Positions 49,774 through 63,269 of a stretch of 64,000 bases of DNA are shown piece after piece. This DNA is from Solen grandis (Eukaryota; Mollusca; Bivalvia; Adapedonta; Solenidae): NCBI GenBank assembly GCA_021229015.1, contig CM037795.1:395648-459647 (forward strand), written 5' to 3'. A program made the translations under genes and the position numbers. How positions within the stretch are numbered: position 1 is the first letter of the stretch; every line of letters begins with the position of its first letter. The notes beneath the pieces are model-generated. The model was not told where the DNA came from and searched no databases. It worked only from the letters and a program-made list of their open reading frames with translations.

Positions 49774-52200
49774 TTTCCTTTGGGTTCATACAGGAAGTAG
49801 ACAGGTCCCTTTTCATCTGAAAACAATGTTATTTCTTACAATTAGTAACATTTACATATGAAAGTCTGTCATTATTAAGAATTGACAAATTTATCTATAT
49901 ATTTAATCTTTGGCTTTGGTTTAATAGTATTTCAGTCATTTTCAGACTTATGTTTGCAGAAGACAGATAAATAGTTGCCTCAATGTTGTATCATGCTGTT
50001 TGTGTCATGATACCACACCCAGTCCCATTATTCTGATAATCAGCTAACCAGTCCTTGATCAACCCTTTTATGTTGAATGCAAAGCATCAAGAAGACATAC
50101 CAGTGAAATTATAAACAACAATAATTGGTTATCAAACCCACATTTTCCTGATAACTGGCCTGAGACTTTGACCTCTCAGTGATCGGGACCAGTGAACAGA
50201 ATTATGATCAAGATTTGCATTAATGACACACTTTCTGTGTAGTATAACTGACAGGCCTTACCAATCCCCAGAAGATCCTTTTGTACTTTGTCAGAGAGAT
50301 TTTTGTTCAGTACGGCTTTCTCACTAAGGATGGTCAACATGTCCTCCTTGGTAACATGGACAAGTCGCTTGTTCATGTAGGGCAGCAGCGGCAGGTGCCC
50401 CTGGAAAGTCAGATGAAGAGGGTAGAGCACTCTATATTTCAGAAACATGACAATAAATCAAAACTGGCATCTACTCATCTGGCTCAGATGTCAGATAGTT
50501 TTACAATGTGTACAGTAAAGCAGACACTAATTTCTTTAATGTGATTTTTTTTGTGAGTGTATTTAATACTTACAGCAGGTTACTGTAATATAGAATAAAT
50601 ATGTGCTATGACGTTTTTTAAATGGAATCTTATAGACATTTCACAATACAAATGAAAACTTGGAAGCAGGCTGAAAAAAATAAAACAGTTCGAATATTAC
50701 TGTTAAACCATGAGAATTATGTACTTACAAACTGAGTCAATTCTCTGGTGCCGGTGTCCTGACACTTCATCATCAACAGACCACATGTATGAGCCTTGGA
50801 CTTCTTCTGTAAACAATCATTTCTTTCATTATGTCAGCATTAAAATGAGAACTAATAAACCAATAATGTATCATCATCACATCAATCCCAAGAATCCTCA
50901 CTTCACAAGGTGAAAAACAACACATATGTCCTAAAATTGTTCTATGGGGAATACTGTGTTTTATACATATTCAATCAAAATTATGTATTAATTGTCTGAT
51001 AAACTTAAACACAGGGACAACTACATCATTTAAGGAATTATCAGACCATAATCTATACTGAACTCAATTTTGAACCGGTTCACCCCATTATTTGGTATCA
51101 TTCTGGTAACAAGTCTGGAACTAGCTTGGAAAATTACTTGTATCTCTATCCTAGGTTGACAGTACATGGTAGAAGCCTAACACTTAACATCCGTCATATA
51201 CTTACTACATGATCCTTGTTACACCTGACCAGATTCTTGGTGGCCGCATTGACATAGAAGTAGCAGTTGTAGTTCTTGAACCCTTCCACTAACTTCAGCA
51301 TGTTCTGTGATCCATCAAACCTCTTGATGTCAAACAACGACCTGTGTAATACCAGAGAAACAATCACATAAATCCCAGTAGTTAATTTCAAGTATGTAAT
51401 ATACTGAATCTGTGTGGTCCAGCAGTCACGTAAAAATGAGAAAACGAGAGACATAAAAGAAGACAAAAGTACAGATTTAATTGTGAAAGAAAACTTAAAA
51501 TAATTTATAACAATATGGCATTTGTTCCATATACAGTTAACTCTAATGCACTTGATATAAAACCTACTTGACGTAAAGCCAGTCTTCATTAGTGGAGTCC
51601 ACTTCCTCAAACCTGATGGAGTCTACCTCCAGCTTCCTCTGTAGATCAATTGGGATACACCTGTATTAAAAATATCAACCTTAAAAGAAACAGACTGCCA
51701 ATGAAGTATGACCAAAACATTGACTTAGTGAAACTGTATTTTTGAGGTTATATTTTGTTACATAAAGTTGGTTTTTATATTCAAAGACAAAAAAATGCTA
51801 TTTACTCAGCAAATAAATCCAATTGTATTATCTGAAAGAAATAAATATAAAAAAATGCATTTCTTCCATCCAATTTCCTTATCCTGAAAATATCAAAATC
51901 AAATTCGAATTTCCTGTAGGCAAACAAATCTGTAATGAAAATTTGCTTACGTTTTAGAGATTCTCATGGGAGCCAGGTCGTAGCTGTTGATCTCCTGGTC
52001 AATCTGTGTCTCCAGTGCCTCATCCGTACACTCTGTGGTCCACTCTATCTGGGACACACACACATTGATGTCCACCTTAACCGGTTTGTTGTAGGCAGGG
52101 GCTTTCTTTTCTCCAGACTCATCAGGCTTCTTGGCTTCAGCAGCTGCTGATTCTGACTTCACCTCAGTCTCCATCTCTACAGAAACATGGTACACTTTGG

Positions 52201-52238
<38 letters not shown>

Positions 52239-55200
52239 TTATTGAACATTTGGCTAGATCTGTAACTGCATTATGATAAATGCAGGTTCAGAAGTTACAT
52301 ATTTTTTCATCATGCATGTACATTGAAAAGTCAGTTCAGAATGAAAACAATATTTAGTACGACAGGTTTCAGATATATCTTCTCATCTCAATTGTGTTAA
52401 TGTGCAGTGAAGAATCAGGATGTCATTACCAATAAGCAGGTCTGTTGTGTGTTTATGCTTTATAATAAACTTGTAAATTCCTTTAGTTGGAAAAAGGTTA
52501 AATAAATAAGACTAACTAATCAATAAGACAAACTAATCAAATGGTGTTTTGACTAGGTTTTTTATAACTTAATAGATGAATTTGATTAACTTCTAATTAT
52601 TAGAAAAGACATAGTATTTTCAGCACTAAGAAATGCCAAATCAAGAAAGCTTTTTTTGAAAAAATGTTCATATTTATGAACTTACTCTAGATCCGACTAA
52701 TATTTTAAGATCATTTACTTCAGGAAGGAATGAGACTTTAACACACCTTCAGTTTTCTCTCCATTGGCCTGTTCTTCCTCCTTCTGCCAGGGGAGATCAC
52801 CCAGCTTTGTGATGACGGCACAGAAGAATGCACCGGTGTCATTGTCGTGTGGCATCACTCTGATACTGAACAAAAAAAAGAAGAAGCTTAAAATATTATT
52901 TCCATTTCGTGATTAGATACTAAATATCTTCCTCTATGAAAAATCCTGCTGCCCGTTTCTGTAAGAATGTAACTTACTTCTGCATGCATTTAATACACAT
53001 CAAAGTAAAAAACTATGCTGAGTCATGTTGGTTTAACAAGTATCAAAACAGTCACTGTAACTTCAAACAAATAAACAAAACAGTAGGTATCTCAAATGCA
53101 ATCTTTCATGAAATCTGGTCAAAGAAAGAACATTTAGAGTATTTTTTTTTATTATTTAAAAAATGTGAACAGAGCATGGAATAATTACGAGAGAGAATGT
53201 GAGCAGGAACGAGAGAGAGAGAATTAACACACCATCTATCCAGATTGAACATCCCAGCATCTTCTTCAGAAGGCGGGAACATGGACTCGGAGTTCTCCTT
53301 CTTGAACCAGGCTGGGCATGACTCGAATGTATCATAGAAGACCAAACCTTGGCTCATTACCTACAATCAAATGTATCATGTTATAACATCATGTCCCTGG
53401 TGAGGAATTGTCCTCCTGGGTAAGTGACACAAGAGAGAGAGAGGAAAAGAGGGCTCTACTTTGTACAGACTGTCAAAGTGTGTCTAATGAGGTTCTTCAT
53501 GACTCAAACATCCTCCACTGACTGCCCTAGTTTGCATGTTGTTCAATGAACAACAACAGATTATTAACACTATTTCCCACTTGTTTCTGGAAGGTGAATA
53601 CTTTAGAGAGAGTGTCATCAGGGATTGCTGATTTGACAACTTTCCCACCATTCTCTTCTTTCCCAAATGGCTACAGTTCATCAAGATCTTAACAAATAGA
53701 AGTGACATTGAGAAATGTTCAGAGATTTTGTTACTTGTAAAAGGCCTTGAATAAAAATAGGCAAGAAAATAGACGTAAGAGAGACTGAGCTCATACTGAG
53801 TCCACTGTGACTAATACAGTCAAAAAACAGCTCCTGATTTCTCTTCATGAGAAAAAACACCATAGGAAGAAGTTTTACTTGCCAGTGTAAAGATGGTAAA
53901 TCTTAGAGTTAAAATAGATACAGATGACCAAACAAGAAATTTTGTTTGGGCTCTATCCATTCGCAAGTGCTTTCACTATTACTCAATATGAGTAAATGTT
54001 GCTCTGATGTGAACCTTCACATGTACATGGGGCAAATATTTTGCTATTGTTACCCGGGTGAGAACAGCATGACTTTTTCACTAGCCAATGCATAGCTGCC
54101 AGCAGATTTTGTTACTCATAAGTGCTTCTTTTCAACAAATAATTTTCTGCTCTGTCCTAAATACGCACTTAACAATGTTTGAAAATACATGTACTTGGTA
54201 GGTGTGGATTTAATACTTTTTCCTCATTCCCCTTCATTTTTCTCAGATACCTTTTTTTCTGGAATATTTTTTATTATTATTTCTCCTATATGATGAGTGA
54301 AAGAGAAATCACAAACAGAGGGTGTCATGATTACAGTTGTGATACTTAAGTTGATATTTCATATACATACTACTCAAAATATATGGAAAGATAATAGATT
54401 TAAATATACGTTTCTAGAGGTGCGATTTCTAATTTAATTCAATTAATAAAAGGAAAAAAAAAAGATCAAGTGCATATCCTTCTTCAATTATATTTTTTTC
54501 TAAAAATATATTTAAAAGGATGATCTTATTAAAAGTTTTCTGGAGAAAGTGCATCACAAAAAGTTTAAACATAAGAATGTTTAGCAAAAGCAACTGAAAA
54601 AGGATAAGCACTGAAAATTGATAAAAAAAAGTATACATTTGTATTTTACCATCTTATTTCCAATTTACTTAAATTAACTCAAGTTTGATTATGAATTTTA
54701 TTAATATATACTCGACTATATAGAAAAAATTATTTCAACTGAACATTCAGATCATGAAATTCTTGTTCAATTATTCTCACTGTATAACCAGTTCACAAAA
54801 TGGTGCTGGAGAGAATGAATCTGGTTACAAGAGAATAATGGAACAACTGTAACAGTATGTCTTTCAAGTCTTTAAGAAACCAAAGTGTTATGTCAAATAG
54901 TATGTAGTCATTTATGTGATTGCTTGCCATCACAAGGTCTGTGATGTTATTTACCATTGTACAATCAGGGCAGAATAGCTTGGTTCTGTTATTGGACATC
55001 ATGTAAGATTTCTATATGTTCAAGACAAACTATGGCAATTACTTCCTGTATCTGCAACTGAACATGACCAAAAAGAAGACTTCAGTCAAAGACAGCTGTA
55101 AAAACAGGTCAAGTACAAGAACTGCACCCAAAAGAAAGGCACTATCTACACTGTGATTTTCCTACAGGACTCCTTTGCTGTTCAGGTAACGATTCACAAC

Positions 55201-58200
55201 TGTTGACTTTCAGATACATAGTTACATCAGGGAGAGAGAGATGCAATTTCTGTTTTATATTACAATCCTTATCACAGAAACTGCTGCTACATCAAGCTTT
55301 AGGTTGCTACTATTTCTATGACAGCAGTCAAATACTTAGGCAGGATGCCTCATAGACTTAGGAAATAAGATAAGCAAGCAAGGTAACTGGCGTCTGATCC
55401 TTTGGAAGTCTTCCTTGAATTACATAACTCCATGGTAACCACGGTTGTGGTAACTTCTCACCTCTGTAGCTATGGAAATAAGGTTAACCACTGACACATT
55501 TAATAACACACTGACCCAGTTTCCTTCTCCAGTTAACACAGCTGAATTAGTGTGTCTTATCTGAAATCTCAGTGGGTAGGTATCCTTGGGACCTATCAAA
55601 ACTGAGAATTACTGGTCTTTGACTGTCATATATAAGGAAGAGTAATCACATCTTTGGATAGATGCTGCTATAGTAAATATTGTTTCTAATTCAATTATAC
55701 CTCTAATATTTTCAAAGTGGAGAAAAGGTACATCAATAGTATGGTTAACCACAAAATAGTATGGTAAACCAACAACACTGGGCTAAATCAATCAATCCAC
55801 AATAAAGAAATAAATCTGGCTTCATACAGTAAAATACGGGACTGTCATATGGCTCGATGATTTTTCTGTCCAGCATATGATTGGATGACAAAAATGTATG
55901 GTCAGAGACTTGGTCAATAACCAAGTCAACGTCCGTCCACTGTTCTGTATCGTCCTTATTAATGAATGCCATGACTGGCAACAGACACAAGATGGCGATT
56001 AAAATCTGCATGTGCATGCACTTTTTCACCATTTTGAGTCAAATTTCAAGGTTGATTCTGTAAAATGTTGAATACATTTTGTTTTAATCAAGATAAATTT
56101 CTGAATTTGAAATGGCTTTTTACATTTATTTGTAAGATTTTTTTTTTGAAGTTGATGCTAAGGAAGTTGATGCTAAGTTTTTTTTTGAAAAGATGTATTC
56201 AACATTGTATTGAATCTGTAGATATGACAATCTGTTTATAATCAATCTATTTTTCCCTTGATTCTTTTATCATTTTTAATTTCAGCATTAATTTGATAGA
56301 TATTAAGGGAAAATAAGGAGGACAAATTTACCCCTCCCACCCACAACATTTGAACTGAATGAGACACACCCTACAATGCCCTAGTTTTTCCATCCTGTAC
56401 CAGACTGTCATACCTACAGTAGGTGACATTACCCCAGCCTTAACTGGTCACACTTTACCTCGTACAAATGTCACGGCCAACAGTCAAGTCAGGGTGATGC
56501 TACTAAAATAAAATGAAATCAAAAATAAATAAAAAAAGTCACTCTGTGTCCACCGATGCTCTCTTTTAGTTACCTCCTTCTTAAATTTTGATTCATCACT
56601 TTTCCCAATTTCATTTTACCCTCAACAAAACAGTGTTTTAATTCTTCACTCTTAACCTCAATCCATTTCCAATCTCTACCTACCTATAAAAACAACAACA
56701 ACAAAAAAAACTTATTCACAGGTTTTATCCCCATAACTCTTTATCTCTACTATAATAACTCCCTGTCATATGTAACCACTCTCCATTTGAAGTTGGAACT
56801 GCATACCAGAATGACACACATAAATGTCAACCTGTAAAGAGGTTTTCATAGCAGTACCACTCAAGAAATACTAGTGTAGGAAAGACTCCCTGCCAATATG
56901 GCTTCTTCTGATACAGCAACACTTTCCCCCCACTTCATCAAAAATACAATCCGGAAATCGTCAGAAATTTATACTCTGACCAGCTCTAAATAGGAGCATG
57001 CTTCCATGACCTGCATTATTCTATCATTATAGGGTTTTATACTCAACATATATCAAGGCAAAGGTATTACCAAGTATAGCAGGTAACAAACACACATCAA
57101 CTAAACACCACCAGGCCTGTGTCATTCAGGGTTTGTGATTTTTTTTTTGAAGATATAAATAATCACTGCCCACAAAACTAGTCACTTTTACAGGGTTTTA
57201 CATCATTTAAAGCTTGTGGTAAATCTCATCTCTGGAAAACCTGCATCTTAATGCTGCCCATGCTACCATGGCAAGATGTAGGATCAAGACATATGCTGAC
57301 TAGTCACCCTTATGAGGAATAGGAAGAAATAGGCCATAGATGACAATGTCTTCTCTATTGGTAAATATCATATATATATTATTACGATCATTCTCAATCC
57401 ACTTGATCTTATGATCATTCTCAATCCACTTGATCTTATAATCATACTTTATCCACTTGATCTTTTTATATGTAACCTATAAAAAAGATGATGGTTTCCT
57501 TTGACCATGTCACAATCTTCCATGAGAACTGCTTAGTTGAATGGGAAACATGCAAAGATGAAGATTGGCATTAAAACATCTTAAACAATCACAATCTTAC
57601 TTTGTTCAATTTTATAACATATACATGTACTTACATAAGTGGACATTATCTATTTATACCTAAGCAACTTTATTAATCTTATTTTATTAAGCAACTTTTA
57701 TTAATCTTAATTTTGAAATAAAGTATGATTAAAAGCATTTAAAACAGAAAATGAAAGAATATTAGTACTCCTCAGTATTCTAATTATTAATATGAATGAA
57801 TTGACTCTCACCATCACTAATAGTACTCGCTGGCTTCATGTTTTGAAAACACTAAGTCTGTCTCATTCATATATAAAGAACTACTTTCAAAATAATACTA
57901 AACTATATAGGAAAGTCTGTCAGTCAAAATATATTTTGAAACAGCAAATCCTGATAACCAAAATATATTTTGAAATAGCCAATCCCTTTGTGGATTTATA
58001 CTGGCATTAACATTGACAAATAAGAGCATATTAAAGAACAAGTATATTCATTTTTGGTTCGTTTTGGTTTTCCTTTGTTTTATTATGCATTCAGTCTAAG
58101 CTAATATCTGGCATAAATTATCTCAATTGCCAATTTAGCTTTCTCTTCATAAATGTGACTAAAATTTTGCCATTTTACCAGTCTATATTGCAACTCTGGG

Positions 58201-61200
58201 GTCAAGTTATCAATGAAAAATAAAGGGGGATCTTCCTCAAAAATGCATTGAATATGAAAACTCAAACCATGCAGGTTGTCAATATTGTAAGCATACTGTT
58301 ATCATATCATGGGTAGTTAGACATAATAATAGCTGAATATTACTGTTCAAATAAGAATAAATTGACAACCATTAATTATAACATTTTTTTTTAGCTATGA
58401 ATAATGATTAATTCTTTCAGTAATGGTATTTTAGAAGAATGTTTTATTTATTTTGAAGATGTCACACACATGGCAATAGACTATACATACCTTCCAAGTG
58501 CTCATGCCAGGGCGGACATGGAAATCTGACAGCTTGTTCTTCACATCAACCAGTTCAAGGGTTTCTGATGAACAGTGGAGAATTCAACTGATATTAGTCA
58601 ACAGAATAAATTGATGCAACAGTTATAAATCAAAATAAAAAGAGAACATATCCCTCCATCTCCCTAAAAAAAAAAATCTGCTTTCTTGTATTGTTAGTTT
58701 CAAAGGTTATTTTTTTTCCTGGTGTTACTTTCAATGCATCTTGCACAAGATGTCGTAAAATTCTTAATCTTAACAATATATCATGCAAACAAATGTCATA
58801 AACTTGATAATTGTTTCTGCATACATACCTGGAGCCTCCTTCAATAATGCTGCAACAACAGCTTCATTTTCAATAGGGTTGAGAGACTGTGTGCAGTAAA
58901 CCAGTTTTCCGTTGAGTTCCAGTAGCTCCAAACCCCGTCTCAGCATTGCCACCAGATCCCTGAAAATATGGTCCAATACAGGTTACCTCACATTCCTTGT
59001 TACAATCTCACTGACATACCTGATAACATTTATCAACCAAAAGCAATTCAAAAATAATGTTTTAAGATTATTATTTTTTGTTAAAAAATATTTCAATTCT
59101 ATAATGTTTGAACACTTCTTGCAGACTTAAAATCACACTAAAAATGTTTTATTCTACAGGGACAATTTGTTGACACTCAAGTTGTATGACCATTTTTTAT
59201 CAACCTTTCCTGTGGTCAGTTATTCAAGCTTTTACGAAATCCAGCTGGTGGTTCAGGAGATATGAAACATAAGTATACAGAGGAATTTACTGTGGGTATA
59301 GCTGATTGGAAAGTATTTAGATATCAGGTGAGTTACTTACTTGTGACACTTCTGTGACTTGTTCACACTCCAGTTGCCTCTGGCATGGTGATTTTTCCTA
59401 AATGTTCCATCATTGCTGTGATACAAAGAATTAAAAACAATAAATAACCTCTGCTACCATTATTCCATTTCTTTACCTTGCTTATCAAAGAGCAACCAGC
59501 ATCTGCTTCAGTAAAATATTACTTGTAGCAATACAATGTAACATAACTAGACAAAAGTGTACATCACTTTTTCAGATTACTCTTGTGTACATATTTTATT
59601 TGAAAAAAAAAAAAATGTAAAAAATAATCAGACTTGAAGATATTACAAAAAGAAAAATAAAGGTATTTTTTTAAAATTACAACTAACATTTTCTTTCACA
59701 TAAAAACATAATAGGTTCTTTTTCTCACACAAAGAATTATTGTGATTTTTCTCTCCCAAAATAATGTGTTTTTTTTTATCCTTCAAAAAGGAGTTATAAC
59801 TGCCTTATCTTAAAGGCAATAACGTATAGCAGGTTACCTTGTCTGGGCATCCAGGAAGATTCTGTCATATAGGAGGATACTGTCTGGGTCATGCTGCAAA
59901 TTAGATAAATCAACCAAGTCAATTTCAAGACTAAACAAAAAGTGAAGTGATAACATTATGCTGGAACCAAAATTTGTTAGAAAGTGCAAAGATGTGAAAC
60001 GCAACATGACTGACACCTTATTGCTGCACAATGTCTTGCTTTGGTGGACATTTCCTTTACTGCTGTGATTCAGGAGTAAACAGAGCAGACACAAATAACT
60101 CAAAATGTGTCCTTTATCTTGAAGAATTAGCTCCACATCTACTCATTGTGGTTGACATCAGACTCTGATCAGAGATTCTGGAGATGCAGAGTGGGCCTAA
60201 TTTTTGTCAGGCAGTAAAACATGACTAAGAAAAACAATATATCTCTATCATGTAATCACATGGTTGACATCAGGGTGATGTCAGGGTCTATAAATTCTTC
60301 TCTACAGTGACGAGTATGTTGACTTTAACTTACATCCTCTGCAGTGTACAGGTCAGGGTACTTCTTGGCATCCTCGTGGGTGAAGAATGTGTTGGGTCCC
60401 TGGGACCAGCGGTAGTTGATGCGATTCATCTCCAGGTCATTGCACACCAGTATTCCCTCTACAGAATGACAAGATTCACAAAATATAAAACTTCTGTACA
60501 TCTATGTTTAATAGAAAAATAAAACAAGCCCCTTTTGGCAAGTTCTGCATGATACACGAGATTGAAAAGAACTAGAGCTATTACTGATGAATTCCCTTTA
60601 AATAAACAATAGACAAGATATTGAACTTCTTGCAAATTGGACTGATGTGACAGAATGGGCATACACATGCGATTCCGACAGAGTTGATTATCTTCCATCA
60701 ACAAGTATCCAGAGGCTTCATATACATCTGTTTTATTTTTCAAAAACAACAATACCTGCAGTCGCTGTGACAAAGGAAATCACCGACATCAAAACCTGGG
60801 TTATGCATGACAGGACCATCTTCTCTATTTGACTAATTGTAGCCTTGACTTTTAAAGGCTACAGGTATAGATCTTGCATTTGCAACATATCTGGAAGCCT
60901 AATTGTGCTAAGTTATTTCAAAATTGTTTTATGTAAAACAACATTTTAAGCCCAGCCCCAGAAAAATGTACATTTCAACCTTGTGACCTTTACACCAACA
61001 CTGTGACCTTGACCTTTGAGCTACAGAACTGGGTCTTGCGCACAGCACAGTGTCTTTTCTAAAAAAGATAGTCATGCAGCGTTATATAAAATCCATCCAT
61101 TGTAATGGAGTTTGAGCCCAGACACAACAAAATGTTCCCCCTTTTGACCTTGGACCTCAGATTATCATCTTGACCTTTGAGCTACAGACCTGGGTCTTGC

Positions 61201-63164
61201 ACATGACACATTGTCTTCTCTAGATGAACAATCATGCCAGGAAATTTGGAAATCTATAAATGCATGATGGATTTAAACTCCGGACACAACAAAATGTTCC
61301 CCTTTTTGACCTTGGACCCAGATTACAGTCGAACCTGCTTACAAAGGCCACCCAAGGGAAATTACAATTTTGGCCTTTGTTAGCAGGTGGCCTTTGTTAG
61401 CAGGTGTCATGTTTTGTCTGATGTTCGTGACTGTACATATATGTATGTGGTCATCTCTCTTGCCACTCTCTAACAGTTTAATGCACTTAATCCGCTCCTC
61501 TAAAGTCAGAAATTTCCGTTTTGAAGTCATTATGACATGTAATACACGATGTGAACACATGTAAGAGTAGCACTGAAATGATCATTCCCGGTCAAAATCA
61601 TTAATTGGTAATCTCAATTTTGTAAAAGACATCTTGCTAATCAATGCCAATTAAGGTCATCCACACCTGACAAACACCACCTGTACGAACAGTAATGGTC
61701 ACTATGGAAACCATCCTCGCCACCCTCGATGATTACGGTATTGTCTCAAATCTATTGTTCGGCTCTCACCTAACGGTGTTAGCCGTTACGCAACTTCCTG
61801 ATGGGGCACGTCAGTGGCGCGTGGCCGTTCGTACCAGTGTGGGGTACCAAATGGGGTCAAATATGGTGGCCGTTGGTCGTAGTAAGCAGTTGGTCGCTGA
61901 TAGCAGGTGTAATATAGAACGAAATTGGTCGGGGGGAATTTGAAGTGGCCGTTGTTAGCAGTTGGTCGCTGCTAGCAGGTGGCCGTTGGAGCAGGTTCGA
62001 CTGTAATACCTTGACAGGGGTGGCGAAATCTCATTTTATTTAACTTGTCCACAGACAACCAAAATTGAAATTTCACTTGTTCGTAGCAAAACACTACTTG
62101 TCCATACTTTTTGAAAAACTATTGGTATAAAATATGGAAATAACTGAAATTTTATTACTACTTTTAATAAATTAATTTAGGCATGTAAAAAATCATTATA
62201 TTAACTGCCTTAACACTGAAACTTGTTTTACACTGCAGAATTGTCTAATGTATCTGTTATTGTCGTCAAATTCGACATTTCGCTGAGCCCTCATCGTTGA
62301 CTCTAAGCCATGTTAGTCTTTAAGGCATGTTGATTGATTCTTGAAATTATCTTTTATGCTTTGTTTTGTCGTATTTCTAATCATTGTATTTTATTGTTTT
62401 CTTGGGGGTTTGATATATCTTGGGAGACATTCTTTTTAATAAGGAATCGATCCATTTGACAAGGAACTTACCGATTATAGACTGTGCATTAAAGCGCTGA
62501 CTTTGACGTTTATTTTTCATATCTTAACATTTTAGAAACCAAACCAGTCAAAACGGAATGGATTAATATGTGGATCATCTTGTAAGATGCTGAAAAACAA
62601 ACTCTATTTGACAGACGCACATAAACTTCCGGTTTCGTTAGGGATATCTTTTCAGTTGAAATGCTGCAGTTTAGAGTTCTGAATTTAAATTTTTGCTATG
62701 GTTTCAGATTTTTGGTTGTCCACGGGCAAATCAATAGTGAAAATTTACTTGTCCATGGCAGCAAATGTATGACTCGGACAACTCCAACAATGGATTTCAC
62801 CATCCCTGCTTGACCTTTAAGATACCATCCCAGGTCTTAAATACGAAACATTGTCTCAATGTGGTGAACATTTCTACCAGGTTACTTCAAAATCCACTCA
62901 TGAATTTAGGAGTTACAGAGCAGACACTAAATGGGACAGAGAGCAGTGTGATTACTATATATATTTCACCCTTTGGGGAACATAAATATGTGCATCTTTC
63001 TTCAAAATCACACCAATCAACTTTCTTTCAGTTAAAAACAAATTCCTAAGACCTCATTGTAAAAGAATAACAAAACCATTACCTGGAGGTTTCTTGGGGT
63101 TAACATGCATAGCCTCCACAATCTGGGCAGTCTGGAAACCTGGGGCACAGCACATCTCCAGCAC
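49774..63164 (-). CDS. NSUN2-like: NSUN2-type RNA cytosine-5 methyltransferase, catalytic residues replaced (partial, 14 exons)
   Basis: Exons in gene order: 63083-63164, 60334-60458, 59838-59893, 59341-59415, 58829-58959, 58491-58564, 53233-53360, 52747-52865, 51951-52176, 51568-51660, 51206-51341, 50729-50806, 50262-50400, 49774-49816. Phases join without a stop over about 501 codons, and the junctions used are GT/AG. NSUN2 normally makes m5C in tRNA and other RNAs in the nucleus. Family landmarks are MCCAPGFQT (motif I), [45 protein letters not shown] and [15 protein letters not shown]. Three key residues differ from human NSUN2: motif I Lys190 is Gln (residue 11 here), Cys271 is Thr (87) and Cys321 is Gln (137). 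SAM-pocket acidic residues in CNDLE and FLD remain. The first exons lie beyond 64 kb and the last exon(s) are missing at the gap. It is probably a pseudoenzyme paralogue. Confidence 0.9.
49920..50160 (-). mobile_element. Degenerate SINE in NSUN2-like intron
   Basis: It shares 'atgataccacacccagtccc' and the surrounding body with the SINE at 26741-27050, in the same orientation. The head is decayed. Confidence 0.55.
52205..52237. repeat. (TG)n microsatellite
   Basis: About 16 TG units, just upstream (in gene sense) of the exon 51951-52176. Confidence 0.95.
53361..58490 (-). other. 5.1-kb intron of the NSUN2-like gene
   Basis: AT-rich, with only weak repeats: a 27-bp unit about three times at 57390-57470 (tccacttgatctta) and a duplicated 'gaagttgatgctaag' near 56148. 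The one ORF that stands out is at 55745-56032. Confidence 0.7.
55745..56032 (-). CDS. Possible secreted small protein or exon nested in intron
   Basis: This is a 95-codon ORF. A good hydrophobic signal-peptide-like start ([16 protein letters not shown] from residue 8) is followed by a charged, acidic stretch to about residue 65. The last 25 codons look non-coding. The ATG context (caaaatgg) is reasonable, and an acceptor-like ttttacag lies about 30 bases upstream. There is no homologue I recognise and no neighbouring exon, so a chance ORF is quite possible. Confidence 0.25.
   Translation of the reverse strand: MVKKCMHMQILIAILCLLPVMAFINKDDTEQWTDVDLVIDQVSDHTFLSSNHMLDRKIIEPYDSPVFYCMKPDLFLYCGLIDLAQCCWFTILFCG
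60940..61320 (+). repeat. About 170-bp tandem repeat, two copies
   Basis: Both copies contain 'cttgacctttgagctacaga', 'ctgggtcttgc' and 'cacaacaaaatgttccccct'. The pogo-type element at 61326 is inserted just after the second. Confidence 0.75.
61326..62003. mobile_element. Pogo/Tigger-type mini-transposon
   Basis: The terminal inverted repeats are cagtcgaacctgc and gcaggttcgactg, flanked by the TA target duplication (61324-61325 and 62004-62005). Length 678 bp. Subterminal copies of 'ttgttagcaggtggcc' occur at both ends. It carries only the start of a pogo transposase on the minus strand and lacks the DDE catalytic domain. Confidence 0.88.
61339..61530 (-). pseudogene. Truncated pogo-type transposase (CENP-B-like HTH start)
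   Basis: From the ATG at about 61530 it reads [20 protein letters not shown], the first helices of the CENP-B/pogo N-terminal DNA-binding domain. After KRDD it runs into unrelated sequence and then the terminal repeat. Only about 25 residues resemble the family, which is enough to place the element but not to make a working protein. Confidence 0.7.
62030..63082. other. Rest of 2.6-kb intron
   Basis: A pair of loose inverted repeats, 'gtccacagacaaccaaaa' (about 62049) and 'ttttggttgtccacgggcaa' (about 62709), may mark an old element. The 94-codon ORF at 62765-63049 lacks family features. Confidence 0.4.
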
Positions 63165-63269
63165 CTGCAGTAGGAGACAGTAGTTTAGTAGTGAACAATT
63201 GATTGTACTGTGAGAAAAAATCCTTTAAAAAGGATCATGAAAGTGACCCTTGAAATGACCCTTGATCGC

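Noticed and set aside
51947..52249. Stand-alone 100-codon gene starting in the (TG)n run
   Set aside because: The part after the microsatellite is the 51951-52176 exon of the NSUN2-like gene; the start lies in the intronic repeat.
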